From NCBI GenBank assembly GCA_964059195.1, contig CAXKWD010000003.1:198982174-199046173 (forward strand): 64,000 nucleotides of DNA. The letters are read 5' to 3'. This DNA comes from Ectobius pallidus (Eukaryota > Arthropoda > Insecta > Blattodea > Ectobiidae). The notes beneath the pieces were generated by a model. It had not been told where the DNA came from and did not search any database. It saw only the letters and a list, made by a program, of their open reading frames with translations. The position numbers and the translations under genes are program-made. Of this stretch, positions 10,192 through 21,461 are shown in pieces; positions within the stretch are counted from its first letter, which is position 1, and each line of letters begins with the position of its first letter.

Positions 10192-11027
10192 GACTAGCTT
10201 AAAAGACCCGGCGTCGCCCGGGTTTTGTATTTTGTAATTGGAAATTAGCTTATGAAGGATTTTCAATTTTAAATTCTAGGTCCTTATATAGGCATTTATA
10301 ATTTGAAATAGGAAGAACGACTTATTACACTCAAACTATTCCCTCAGAAAACGCTTGATATCATTTTTTATGGCTCATAGAGGATCTAGAATTTTGCATC
10401 CCATCGCTTGTACAGTGCACAGCAAGCCTGGTAGAGGTTTAAATAAGAAGAAACAGAAATTCCTGTAACATAAAATTGTAATATCGAGGCGGGAAATTTC
10501 CCACTCTTATGTTACCATAAAGCATTATCACTTTCATACTTTTCTCTCCAAAAACCTGCGATATAATATAATAATATACAGATTACCATACCTCGTTTTG
10601 TTTTCTCTATGTCCAGGGTAGAGAAAGTTATGTGATTCCATTATTTTAGTGGATTTCATTCTGTAATATTTATTTATAACATGAATTATTTTGATAACTT
10701 CTCTTATTTGTCAAAAGTGCATGTCATTTGTTTTTTCCAAGCCCATCATATACCATTTGGCAACAATATATTCTGTGATTTGGAATTGATAATTCTATGT
10801 AAAAAGGGATTAAGTATTTTCAAAAACATTTAATTTTTGGCATTCAGAATCAGAATTTTTCAAAATCCTTTCTTAGTGAGCACCTACATTATGAAACGAA
10901 GGTACTGTCAAAATTCCAAGTCTCTACCTGTTATAGTTTAGGCTGTACGTTGATTCCTGTCATTCAGTCAATCAGTCAGTCAGTCATTCATTCGGTCAGT
11001 CAGGACAAAGCCTTTTATATATATAGA
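10192..11027 (+). repeat. Repeat family E, copy 2
   Basis: Starts ACTAGCTTAAAAGACCCGGC and ends after CAGTCAGTCAGT-type repeats with TATATATATAGAGAT. It matches the copy at 31978-32822 more closely than the other three, indicating two subfamilies. Copy B of the duplication lacks it. Confidence 0.7.
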
Positions 11028-11122
11028 GATTAGGTTACTATAAACTATACAAAAAAAAATAATATAAACCATACAAGTCAGTGACTGTAGCCATGACTGA
11101 TCTCTACAATCCCTTCATTGAG

Positions 11123-11752
11123 TAAAGTTTAGTAATTGATGGAATAATACAGCATCTTCGCGGGGCTATTCAATTAAACTTTTCATGCAGCCACTTCGAG
11201 AAAATTATGACGTTTAGTCTTCCCCCATGGTTGAGTGGATAAGGGTACGCGCAAGACGGAACCGGGATGGTCGCATGCCGCAGGCAGCAGGAAGAATGAA
11301 GTCATGTCTTCTTACGAGGGTGAACAAGACGCAGCACAATATTTATTTTGGTGGTCTGAGCTGATTACAAAGGATGTGTCTTATAAACAGTCCTTTGTTT
11401 GTGTAGCGATTGCGTAAGTGCACAAGTGCAACGCTTGAATCTAGACTACACGCTAGCGGCTGGTCGCATGAAAAAAGAGAACTAGCATTCTACCAACAAA
11501 CTGCGGCCTGACCAGATGGCTGGCAAGAGACCATCCAAGCTGCGTCTTGTTCACCCTCCTTAAGAAGACATGACTTCATTCTTCCTGCTGCCTGCGGCAT
11601 GCGACCATCCCGGTTCCGTCTTGCGCGTACCCTTATCCACTCAACCATGGGGGAAGACTAAACGTCATAATTTTCTCGAAGTGGCTGCATGAAAAGTCTA
11701 ATTGAATAGCCCCGCGAAGATGCTGTATTATTCCATCAATTACTAAACTTTA
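11123..11752. repeat. Long inverted repeat next to the IR main exon
   Basis: Arms 11123-11335 and 11539-11752 (about 213 bp each) are near-perfect reverse complements around a spacer of about 203 bp. The right arm ends 12 bp before the IR exon at 11765 and includes intron sequence shared with copy B (28320-28450), whereas copy B lacks the left arm. So the palindrome arose in copy A after duplication. The arms contain the head of SINE S4 (CCCATGGTTGAGTGG). Confidence 0.85.
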
Positions 11753-11764
11753 TTTTTCTTGCAG

Positions 11765-13265
11765 GTCTACCTTTATCTTCTCATCACAGAGACGGGAATG
11801 GGGATTATCATACCGCAAGAAGATGATTATTTACTGGTTGACTGTGCAGCGGAAGTAACTAAGAGACTGCTACAAGACAAAGAAACTGTTTTTATATTTG
11901 GTCCAGTGGTAAAGTACGAAAGGGAAATACACATTCCATTTAATGGTTCACTCTTTATGCCTAAAAATTTGACAGTACCAGAAAAATGTAAGAGGATGAC
12001 AAATGACAACGTTCATCATGTGATATTCGAAGGGCTCGTGTCATTTTCTCATCAATTGGGAGGATTCTACAAGACTTGGATTAATAATGACAGAAATATT
12101 GATAGATTTATTAAAAGTTTACATTTAGAAAATCAGTGGCCAATTATACTAACACCTACTTCAGAAGTGAAAATAACTATCATACCCAATTACTACAACA
12201 CTTATTTAATATTTATAAAATACAATGGACATCATAAAAAAGGATTTTACAAGCAGTTAAAGTTGAGTTTTAAAATTCTTGGAGAACTTGGTTACAGAAA
12301 TATGACAGGCCGATATGTAATAATCAACCTTGGGCATTCATCAAAACGAATACTTAAAGATTGTATAAAGTATGTAAGTCAAAAACGAATAGAGTATCCA
12401 AAAAGTATTATATATCTGTATAGAGATGTGGAAGCTGTGAAGATATATTCGTGGAATCCGTACAAACCTCCATCAGGTATGTGTGGGAATTTTAGAAGTA
12501 TTTTTCGCCTGAATAAATGCTTTAAGAAGGGCAGTAGCGTCGGATTCTCAAAGCACTTGACTTTTCCAAAACTTAAATTAGATTTAAGTTGTTGTAGTGT
12601 CTCGTTCAGACAAGGCTTTGGAGTATATTTCGACGATATGCCACCCGTGGCAAGACTCGAAAAGAATCTAGAAGATTATATGGGGATGGGTAAAGCAGTG
12701 TGCACCGTAGAAGATAAAATAAACAGTCATATTTATCTAATGGAAAGTGGATTGTTTGAAGGATTGAACAAAATGTTCAATGCAAAGTACTTCTACACAG
12801 AATACTACACTTTCTTTGTGCCTTTAGCAGAAAATTATCCGAGATGGGACAGCTTATCACGGGTATTCTCTACGTATATATGGGTCGTATTTTTCATCAC
12901 AATATTTGCGGTATCATTTTTCTTTAAATATATGTACTCTTATCAATTACATAAAATGCATGGCAAATTCGAAGACACCATTTATTGGATGTTGCATTTC
13001 TGGGGTGTGATCTTGGGAATAGGCGTAAGTACAATCCCTAGTAAAGCTCCCCTTCGTATTTTCTTCTTTTGCTTTGTTTTATATTCGTTGAGTATCAACA
13101 CTGTTTTTCAAGCTTACTTCACAACATTCTTGGTTCATCCTGGCTCTAAGCATCAGATTGACACGTTTGAAGAACTTGAAAACTATACATTGAGTTTTCA
13201 CTCTTTTCCACATTATCAGTATTTTACTAGCACTTACGGCCCCGAATTAGCGAATCGTTCATTTT
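11765..13265 (+). CDS. Divergent ionotropic receptor, main exon, copy A
   Basis: A ligand-gated chemoreceptor subunit of the insect IR family (ionotropic glutamate receptor relatives), acting in the plasma membrane of sensory neurons. The exon opens at acceptor TTTTTCTTGCAG with VYLYLLITETG and has no internal ATG needed for initiation, so the start comes from an upstream exon. About 500 residues are open. Residues about 20-365 are extracellular (DYLLVDCAAEVTKR early; several Cys). PRWDSLSRVF precedes TM1 (about 370-391). A re-entrant pore (YWMLHFWGVILGIGV) and TM3 (about 430-460, SINTVFQAYFTTF) follow, then the start of the second ligand lobe. The classical SYTANLAAF motif is absent, as in many divergent IRs. 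The frame stops inside the element at 13266, and the remainder lies at 15137-15571. With an 8-residue first exon and the tail the total is about 650 residues, normal for the family. The exact joined frame looks broken, so copy A may be a recent pseudogene. Confidence 0.85.
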
Positions 13266-13387
13266 ACTTTCTCCCATATACGTAGTATAGAGAAAGTATT
13301 GTGATCGTGACAAAAAATCGAAGTCGAGATAACACCGGGAGAGCATGTTTCATGAAGCCTAGAAACCGAAAAAAGTATTTTTGGAAT

Positions 13388-13465
13388 GACGTCTGTCCGT
13401 CTGTCTGTCCGTCTGTCCGTCTGTCCGTCTGTCCGTCTGTCCGTCTGTCCGTCTGTCCGTCTGTG
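13388..13465. repeat. (CCGTCTGT)n microsatellite
   Basis: Tandem CCGT/CTGT tetramers over about 78 bp. They explain the Cys-Pro-Ser-Val and Asp-Gly-Gln-Thr repeat open frames on both strands. Confidence 0.95.
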
Positions 13466-14040
13466 GACAAGCACAGCGGGTAAACGGCTCGTTGTATTTA
13501 CTTCATTTTTTGAAATAAGGACTTTTCCGAAATTTTGTCGAACCGCCCAGAAATTTAGCTTTACAACTGAAATATTAAGGGGACTTTTCATGAAAACTTT
13601 TTTAAAATTTTTGATTTTTGAAAAAATGGCTCTAACGATTTTAATAAAAATTGAAAATTGGAAACTCTTATCTATGACCAATAAAATGGCTATATCCGTA
13701 TTTCTGCAAAAATGACTTAAGGGGTACTTTACTCGTATCCATTTTCAATTTTTGTAGATTATATCCATTAGTGTAGGCGATACATGAAAACCTACCACAG
13801 TAAAGTTGTAGAGAAATTTAAAATGAACATTTTTTGTTTAACACATTTCTTTATACATTTAATAGATATCAAGATAAAAACGAAATAAGGACGGCTTAAA
13901 TGCGAATTTCAGAACATACATGTCAATTGAAATATGAATGACATTTTGTTGCCCCTAGCAACAAGAAATCTATAGGCCTAATGTACTTATTGTTGCAAAT
14001 GCAGTCAGTTTTGCTCAGTCGTAATGAACACGCCAAAACC

Positions 14041-14170
14041 AATTACAGCGAGGTGGTATAGGCTAACAGGGAAGAGGTCCTGAGTTCAAATCAAACCTCG
14101 TGGCTGCCCAAATTGACTTGGGTTTTTCATGGTTTCCTCGTTCGCAAAGGCAAACGCCGGGTTTGTAGGA
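14041..14170 (+). mobile_element. tRNA-derived SINE, family S5, partial
   Basis: B-box-like GAGTTCAAATCA is followed by GGGTTTTTCATGGTTTCC and GGCAAACGCCGG. The second copy at 19715-19840 has the same order (GGTTCAAATCCC, GGGGTTTTCATGGTTTCC, GGCAAATGCCG). Confidence 0.65.
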
Positions 14171-14918
14171 CTTGTTTATTTTCCATAACTCATCGCCTCT
14201 ACGTCACTGGATATTATAATCGTTTAAACTGAATATCACATAAGAAGACATCACTAAACAATAGATGCAGATGAGCTGTTACTATAGACTAATGGTTCAC
14301 GCAAACATACTAAACACGTTATATGACCTACATGCAGTTAAAGCGTGCAATATAACCTAAGTAGTAGCAGTAGTGGTGAAATTCAAATATAAGTCGCTCC
14401 ACAAGCTCCGCCCATTCGATATTCACATTTGCATGGACTGTGTGATGTATTTTGTTTCTGAGCGAAGCAGAGTGACCAACTGTCCTTGTATATTGTCGCA
14501 AGTGCCTTGTATACCCCTCTACATATAGCTAAATAATGCATAACACTAACCACATAGTTAAAGTGCGCGAGCGGAGTCGGAAGCCGTTGCGAAGCGCCCT
14601 TGCATTTTCGAAAAAGGACGATACACTGTTTGTAGGTTTCGAAAATGTGGCATATTATATCTCCCGCGAGGTTTGTCAGCCTGTCACCTCTCGTCTAGCG
14701 GTATGACGTCACACCTCCAACGTCCGATCACGAGTTTCTTCATAATACGAGGACAGAAGAATGTGCTAGATCGTGGTATAAAAGAAACTGCATCGGTGAT
14801 GGTGGGTTAGGTGGGACCGATTCATCCCATGGTGCAATTTATATTTGAATTTTCCCGTAGTATTAGTAGGCCTACTAATAATATGAAGTTTTACTGCCAT
14901 TGATATTATTATTATTAT

Positions 14919-14962
<44 letters not shown>

Positions 14963-15136
14963 TCACAGTAAAAGCATTGAACATAAAGATCGACCCTGAT
15001 GCTTTCCGTTCTAGATATTTGTTAGTTTTTATGAAAATGTAATAAGTAAAATTTAATTATCTCTTTAATTTACTTTTCTCTGTGCTAGCCTTTAACACGT
15101 ATATGGGAGAAAGTTTGTGCAATATATTTTTGCACC

Positions 15137-15571
15137 ATTTATTTGTTTATCGATCCAAATGAGGCAATTACCCTTGGATTGTTCTCAGAGAAAGCAACTG
15201 TTCTGACATCAGAAAGGAATTATGAATATTTTGTGCAAACATCATGTCCATCATTACGATATTACAAGTTCAGTGTTCCTATAGGTTATGAGCATAAAAG
15301 GTTATTTCTGATGAATCATGAACTGCTTGACAACAAACTCAAGAACTTTATGTCCAGATTAGTTGAAGCAGGCATTTCTTCGAAGATAGTGGAATACAGA
15401 TTAGTGAGACCATTTTTTAAACAAAGTTCCTTGCGTCAAATAGACGAAGAAGACATTTATGTTCCGATGTCTCTACTTCATCTGCAGTCTGTTTACTACT
15501 TTTTTTGTATGGGATTATTTCTGAGCACATTTGCATTTGTTATAGAGAAAATTGTTCATTATTTGGGTTGA
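15137..15571 (+). CDS. Ionotropic receptor copy A, C-terminal part after the insertion
   Basis: Continues the second ligand-binding lobe (FIDPNEAITLGLFSEKATVL...) and ends with TM4 (about residues 117-137 of this part, YYFFCMGLFLSTFAFVIEKI) and a stop at 15571. The first residues of the open frame have no ATG and belong to the same exon as 11765-13265. Removing the element by its ends does not restore the reading frame cleanly in my hand alignment, so a small indel or imprecise join is likely. Confidence 0.8.
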   Translation: MYLFIDPNEAITLGLFSEKATVLTSERNYEYFVQTSCPSLRYYKFSVPIGYEHKRLFLMNHELLDNKLKNFMSRLVEAGISSKIVEYRLVRPFFKQSSLRQIDEEDIYVPMSLLHLQSVYYFFCMGLFLSTFAFVIEKIVHYLG

Positions 15572-15685
15572 GAACATATTTATTTTAGAAACACTTATTG
15601 ACACTTCCGCCGCCCATCAGAACGCGCGTTAACTTAAACTTAGCTTGCGTTATATCTTGCATTACCCTTAAACTAAACAAAGCTC

Positions 15686-15740
15686 TGTGGCGCTACATCG
15701 CTGAAGGAACTAGGCCTACCACCCGACCGCTGCGTCATCT
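15686..15740 (-). mobile_element. SINE S1 tail fragment
   Basis: Reverse complement matches the distal body of the SINE at 660-965 (GCAGCGGTCGGGTGGTAGGC). It is cut by the hAT at 15749. Confidence 0.7.
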
Positions 15741-15748
15741 ATCATAAT

Positions 15749-16507
15749 CAGGGCACGGATTCTGATGACCTAAAATTGTTTGAAGAATGACCTATAAAAT
15801 TACCCTAAATTTTAAAGAAAATGACTTAATAACGGTAAAAAATTACCTAAAAACTGATATATTATTTATAAAAAAGTATTATTGTACACACAAAGTTTTA
15901 GACTAATGTTTACATAATTGTAAAAACTGTATATAACTGTAATGTTGTGAATGTTCTTTTCTCACGGAAATTTATACTGGCACTGAGGCACTGGTGAGTC
16001 AAAATTCGGCATTTCCTTCTGTGGTCTGCCGGATTATATTGTTGTTTATTGAGGGTAAACAGTAGTTTGCAGTCTGAAATCCAAACAGTTGGCGGACTCT
16101 AGTGCCAAGTCAATCTAACAACAATAGTAATATAATACATTTTGCGTTTCTTTTATTCTCATTTCCGACTGAGACTTGACAACACGTCTTAACGCCGAAT
16201 TTTTCCTTCTTGCATTAAACAAACAACACTTCAAAGACAACACCGCTAGCGACGAAAAAAAAAGTTAATACACTCAATGTAAATACATAAAAATGACAAA
16301 ATAAGGAACCAAATGACATGAAAATGACAAAATGACCTACAATTGAAATAAATGCCCTAAAAATATAAAATTGCATAAAATTACAAAAAAGACATAATGA
16401 AAATGAATTTTTATAATCAAGAGGCCATTATTAGGATTTATCTACAAGTTGGCAATGTCTATGCAGCATCAATAAAAAGATGACATGTCATTAGAATCTG
16501 GGCCCTG
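15749..16507. mobile_element. Non-autonomous hAT, family CAGGGC, copy 1
   Basis: Termini CAGGGCACGGATTCTGATGA and, inverted, CAGGGCCCAGATTCTAATGA. TSD ATCATAAT/ATCATAAC (7 of 8). A 763-bp sister copy is at 57540-58302. The interior is rich in AAAATGAC-type repeats; no transposase. Confidence 0.85.
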
Positions 16508-16856
16508 ATCATAACTATACAAAAATTCAAAATAACGACTTTCTCTAGGTTTAAAAATAGTATTGAATGGCAATATTGTATTAATTGTGTTCAGTTGAAC
16601 AAAATTTCCACAACAAATAATGAAGGTAGGTCAACAATAATTTAACTTTCTCGAATTACATTAATAATACTATTTGTAAAACTCTTAAACTTATCGGATT
16701 TATTATCAGGAACTCTAAACATTGTAGTATTGTAGTATAAATAAATAGTGACACATAATTCTCCGAGGGGGTGGGGAAATTCATGTCTAAGTTACCACAG
16801 CTCAGGGTAGAAAATGATGAGAGGGAGGGACAGGAGGGGTAATCTTTGTCTGTGTA

Positions 16857-17644
16857 TTGTTCTGTATTATATTGTACTATTATTTTCATATCTCTTCTAT
16901 TATTATGACTATTTTTTCTTCATATTCAATTAAGAAAGTAAGTGTTGTATGTTATCAGATTGGAATTTTGAGGACCTTTCAATTAATTGATACATTGCTT
17001 TCTTTTTATTATGCTCAGGTTGAGTCTATTTGTGTTTGGGGTTCTAGTAATTTAATGAGGAATAATTTAGTTATGCCCAAAAGAGAATCATTAGATGTAT
17101 GTCCAACATTAATACAAGGCAGTCATGAAGAGAGAGTGAAGAAGTATGGAATTTCAACTGTGTATATATTTTAAAGTTATTGGAATATGTAGGCTACATG
17201 TTTAATGGCAAGGATTTTAATACTAATGGTCAGTATCATGAATATTTCAGAGATCATTTTAATATTGGAAACATTATTTAACAGTATACAGGAAATCGCC
17301 AATGATCGTTGGAGTGAAAATATACAATAGCTTACCTCAATTTATAAAGAATATTGGACGATAGAGAAATTTCAAGAATGAGGTTAAAGAATTATTAATT
17401 GAAATCGGCCCATATTTATTAATTGAACATTTAATATTGTGTAGCATGTAATTTTTTAGTTTCTTGCTTCTTATGTGATATATGTAGTATTCATGAACCA
17501 CGGATTTTTGTCTCTGTTGGACATTACATGAGAATATTATAGGAGAAAAATTTGGAGGAATATTCTCATTCTTATGTGACTTTTGTATCACCATCTAATG
17601 TAGGCTATACTGACGTTTCCCATAGCCAAAGGCTCTTATTGGAA

Positions 17645-17660
<16 letters not shown>
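16857..17660 (+). mobile_element. LINE 3' end (degenerate RT C-terminus, UTR and (TTTA)n tail)
   Basis: Fragmentary frames read SFYYAQVESICVWGSSN and, downstream, GVKIYNSLPQFIKNI with an internal stop, as in the C-terminal region of CR1/Jockey-type ORF2. A 3' UTR follows, and the tail is (TTTA)n at 17640-17675. Part of the UTR (about 17475-17565) appears reverse-complemented at 58385-58460. Confidence 0.65.
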
Positions 17661-17676
<16 letters not shown>

Positions 17677-17677
17677 C

Positions 17678-18691
17678 TAGCTTAAAAGGCCCGGCGTCGC
17701 CCCGGTATTGTATTTTGTAGTATGAAATTAACTTATGGAAGACTTTCGATGTTGAAACTCTAGGTCCTTATAAAATATGTATGTAGAATTAGAAATGAAT
17801 AAGAACGACATATGACACTCAGACTATTCCCTCAGAAAACGCTAGATATAGCTTTTTTATGGCTCATAGAGGATGTCGAATGTTGTATTCTATTGCTTCT
17901 ACACACCATGCCTTGGAGGAGTGCAAATAAGAAGAAAACGAAATTCCGGTTACATAAGATTTACATAAGATTTGCCTTGACAGAAAATTCTATTTCTCAC
18001 TCTCATATAACTTTCGGGGCTGAAGTAAAAAATAAATTCAATATCACTTTCATACTTTCCTTCCCAAAAACCTGGGACATAATATACTGCGCGCGTAGGA
18101 CTGAAAATGTTCCATCCCATTTCGTCTTCTTTTAGATGCTTAGGGCCTCTGATAAACATCCCTAGGCCTATTTCTCAACTAATACAAAGCCTACAGCTAT
18201 GAGTGACGTATCAGTGGATAGGATTTGTTACGGTCTTCCGATATAGCATACTCACTGGCACACACTTAAGTTGTCTCTCAAAACGACCGCTTATTCTACA
18301 TCAAAATGTGTAGTGAGAAAATATTTTCCATGTCGAGGGTAGAGAAAGTTATGTGACTGCTGTATTTTCGTGGAATTTATTCTTCTCGAATTATTTTCAC
18401 AAATGTATTAATTACATCGATAGTATCAGAATTTGTTAAATATAGTTTCCAAAGCCCTATGTGAACACCGTAAACAATACTTTCGTTATGTAAACAATTG
18501 ACAGCAGAACTCTATGACTCTGCCTCATTTCACATTTCCGACTTTTCCCGTCGATTTTCCAAAAAATATGTTTCATACAAACCTTGTCCTGACAATTACG
18601 AACACAACAAAAAATAAATCAGCCAAATCGGTCGAGCCGTTCTCAAGTGATGCGGCAACATACATTTTGGAAATTCATTTTTATTAATATA
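17678..18691 (+). repeat. Repeat family E, copy 3
   Basis: Starts ACTAGCTTAAAAGGCCCGGC right after the LINE tail and ends ATTAATATAGAT, just after the motif GAGCCGTTCTCAAGTGATGC. Confidence 0.7.
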
Positions 18692-18746
18692 GATTATTAT
18701 TATTATATTCGATAGTATTATTATATTATATCGTATTATACTGTAT

Positions 18747-18897
18747 TGTATTATTAGTGTTACATTTCTATTTTTTGTCTTGTGCATAGTAAAAGCACGA
18801 ACGGCCGTCTAGGCCCGTGCGTTGGATTTATTCCATGGATAATGTATTTAGTATGTATATAGGAATAAAGATGCACCTTAAAATACCATACCACATT
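18747..18897 (+). repeat. Dispersed repeat, second copy of 985-1136
   Basis: Shares GCACGAACGGCCGT and AATAAAGATGCACCTTA with 985-1136, and ends in a short (CCATA) tail. Confidence 0.65.
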
Positions 18898-18929
18898 ATA
18901 GTAATTAATGCCTAGGTAAATAACCATTT

Positions 18930-19347
18930 TCAGATCAAAATTAGAATGCTGCTCATTAATTTGGAATCATGCTACAATTAAATACAGTGAATTGAAAGAG
19001 TCCATTCAAAATAAATTCATAAAATATACGTATTGCACACAGTTTAACAATATCCTATATTTTTTTAATCATATTCAACTATGTTACAGTATTTCAATAT
19101 CCGTGAATTACCACACAGAAGAAATTATCATGCACTGATGTTTTTATACAAATTACTTCAAACGAAATAGTTTATTTAATATTCTGGAAGAAATATATTT
19201 TTATGTCCCACGTTATAGATACTCTTTTCATTTTCGGTCCTATGGTGGAGTCGAAAACCGGTACACACACACCACTGAATAGTCTGAACGTTGTAGATTT
19301 GAACAGGTCCGTTCCAGATGCCATACCTTCACTAAGCCATGCTTACA

Positions 19348-19396
<49 letters not shown>

Positions 19397-19611
19397 AAAA
19401 GTTGTAGGTAAGGATTAACATGTTGAAACAATTATATGTATTTTCATAGTTTTTGTGTTTGTTTTTGTTCTGAGAGTGATACCAATAGTTTTCTTTTTTC
19501 TCAACAAAGGGGCTCTGCGGCAAAGCATTGTTTGTAACCGAGAGTCCCTTATGTATTGTATGATGAAATAAACCATTCATTCATTCATTCATTCATTATT
19601 ATTATTATTAT
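18930..19611 (+). mobile_element. LINE 3' end with (ATTC)n(ATT)n tail
   Basis: Degenerate frames (LECCSLIWNHATIKYSELKE, then VPRYRYSFHF) follow the order of the C-terminal RT region of Jockey/CR1-like LINEs. AAATAAACC precedes the (ATTC)n tail. A (TTA)n expansion lies within at 19350-19395. Confidence 0.55.
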
Positions 19612-19714
19612 TAAATATATTTCAGCTCCATCACAATTCTAAGTATAATGTAGGCCTACCATTCAAATTATCACTTTCATAACATTGATATAGTAACAAA
19701 AATAAATATGCTTG

Positions 19715-19840
19715 GACTCGCTTTCGGGAGTTCCCAGGTTCAAATCCCGTGGCCGGCCAGTCTGACATGGGGTTTTCATGGTTTCCCCAGTTTTAAAGGC
19801 AAATGCCGAATTGGATATTTACATGCCATGAATCATCTTC
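19715..19840 (+). mobile_element. tRNA-derived SINE, family S5, second copy
   Basis: B box GGTTCAAATCCC, then the S5 body motifs shared with 14041-14170. Confidence 0.65.
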
Positions 19841-20085
19841 ACCACTTCATCCTGTACCATATCCATTTAAATTAATATCAGTTGAAATTTACTCCATAAA
19901 ATACACCGACATTAGAAACAATTGACAATCAATAGTTCCTACTGTATAGACCACCGCCGTCTCGAGAATTACACGAGTAATACAGTTTAGAAGGCAGTGG
20001 TCTAGACACAGATCCAGAACTCCTAGGTAAAAGGAGTATAATACAGCTGAAACAGAAAAAAATACTGTGGGATTATATTGTGTTG
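19841..20085 (-). repeat. Inverted fragment of the IR upstream region
   Basis: Reverse complement aligns with 2470-2630 (copy A) and 22255-22430 (copy B): CTGTATTATACTCC..., AGGAGTT, GGATCTGTGTCTA, TACAGTAGGAACTATTGATT, then TTAAATGGATATG-like sequence. It is split by a short insertion near 19950-20000. Confidence 0.7.
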
Positions 20086-20662
20086 TAGCATGCATGATGT
20101 GTACCGCGGTTTAATTTAATTACGGGAATTGGAGATCTGATTATAAATGCCCTGACAGAATAAACTAGAGGCAGGTTGGAGAATGCTGCTTCAAGGTCAA
20201 TCTCAATAGTTCTTGATTGGCAATGACCTAGACAGTTCGTTCATTATCGATCCATATATTTAGGATTCTCCCTTGTAGTATCTCCTTTATTTATCAAACG
20301 GTAGCGTTTGCAGCTTCAATATGAACTGTGCACCATATGAGGAAAAGTCTATCCCGGAAACATGACTCGTAATTTAAACCTCGAGCATTTTCAGAGTATT
20401 TCATTAAATAAACTATTGTACTCGTATGTTATAAATTCACGGTTGCGATCATAATGAGAAATCACAACACAAACGTCAAAGCGAAACATAAAAACAGATA
20501 CAAACACAAGTGAATAGACACCTTATTATTCAGATATAATTTCTTCTACCTAAAGTACCTATCGTACGGATAGGATAAGCATTAATGCCAATACTTCTAC
20601 TCAAAACTGATAATATATTAATTCTAATTAATATTTAATAGATAAATCTATCTTTGTTCATT
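20086..20662. other. No gene seen; low-similarity sequence between the two IR copies
   Basis: No coding signal. Weak resemblance of about 20290-20420 to about 27700-27790 suggests old shared IR-locus sequence, but the match is poor. Confidence 0.35.
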
Positions 20663-21049
20663 AGTGGTTCTCTTTTCATTCATAGAGAATGTATAATAGC
20701 TTTTGTCTGAAGTTTAAAAGACGCAGTTAAGTGGTCAGATCAAGTGATGTAATGATAGATAGGCCTATAACATAAACAATATCAACATGATAGGTCAGTT
20801 GCAGAAAAATGAAAAAGTTTGTGTAATAGAGTAAACGATGTTTATCTAATAAAACAAGCAATTTCGTTCTAGAACCCAAGAAAAATATGAAACAAAGTAG
20901 CTCGTATTGTCGTGAATGAAAGAAATAGTCCTTTTAAGTCTAAAGCAAAAGACAAGTAGACCTATTTGTAATAATGCAATAAAGTTGGAATATGACGACA
21001 ATTTACAAGTAATATTTCCTGTTCTTGCGATCATGACGGTCTATGTTTA

Positions 21050-21408
21050 CATAACTATTACTTATTCTGAAAATGTGTCATATGTTGTCTGTAATGGGCC
21101 CAGAATGCTAAACTACATAATGGAACAAACTATGCTAATTGACCAATACACAGACCAGTGGCGGACGCAGGGGGGGATAGGGGGGTTACATCCCCCCCCC
21201 CGAAATTTTAAAAAAGTACTCTAAATGGCCAGTTTTATAAACTCATTGTATATGTAATTTGGTTAATTTTTTTTTTAGTATTCTTTCTACCTATTCAAAT
21301 CCCCCCCCCGAAAAAAATTTCTGCGTCCGCCACTGACACAGACGTTATGTTCCACTGTATAGATCAACGAGTCTTGTAGGCAAGGTGCCGACAGATAGTA
21401 CGATCAGA
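21050..21408 (+). promoter_or_regulatory. Putative promoter block of cassette B1, split by a MITE
   Basis: Counterpart of 1560-1702. The 180-bp hAT MITE at 21156-21335 lies in the middle; without it the distance from TAATGGGCCC to the ATG is about 128 bp, as elsewhere. Confidence 0.45.
21156..21335. mobile_element. hAT MITE, family CAGTGGCGGAC, copy 1
   Basis: 15-bp inverted termini CAGTGGCGGACGCAG, poly-G/poly-C subterminal runs, perfect TSD ACACAGAC (21148-21155 and 21336-21343). The empty site is intact in copy A near 1660. A sister copy of 179 bp is at 40249-40427. Confidence 0.92.
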
Positions 21409-21431
21409 ATGAAAAAATCTTATTTTTACAG
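21409..21431 (+). pseudogene. First exon B1, frame-broken
   Basis: The ATG and GTAAACTG donor are retained, but the exon is 23 nt, not 24, so it would enter the main exon in the wrong frame. Confidence 0.5.
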
Positions 21432-21461
21432 GTAAACTGAAATTTTATAACTGGCATATTT

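Larger units (their letters stand above)
13266..15114. mobile_element. Element with 18-bp inverted termini disrupting IR copy A
   Basis: ACTTTCTCCCATATACGT at 13266-13283 is exactly inverted at 15097-15114. IR sequence lies on both sides, and copy B has no insertion at this point (about 31200), so this is an insertion into coding sequence. CATTT flanks both sides (13261 region and 15136-15140), a possible but unclear TSD. The left end contains GAGAAAGTATTGTGATCGTG and a long (CCGTCTGT)n tract. Interior holds a SINE S5 copy (14041-14170), and a TATAAAAG-containing stretch near 14778. No transposase recognised; superfamily unknown. Confidence 0.75.
1210..15571 (+). repeat. Segmental duplication, copy A (IR locus)
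   Basis: Unique-looking sequence from about 1210 to 2650, 4250 to 4650, 7950 to 9145 and 11640 to 13265 aligns in order with 20663-22500, 22500-22960, 22970-26660 and 28300-31200. The differences are mainly insertions present in one copy only. The block carries the IR coding exon and its upstream first-exon cassettes. Divergence is visible by eye throughout, so the duplication is not recent. Confidence 0.85.

Noticed and set aside
13388..13465. Regular short repeats that could suggest a CRISPR-like array
   Set aside because: Pure tetramer microsatellite without spacers, in a eukaryotic genome.
19203..19397. Frame reading TLFIFGPMVE, similar to TVFIFGPVVK of the IR exon
   Set aside because: In another frame the same stretch continues the degenerate LINE RT region from 18930 (VPRYRYSFHF), and the IR resemblance stops after about ten residues.
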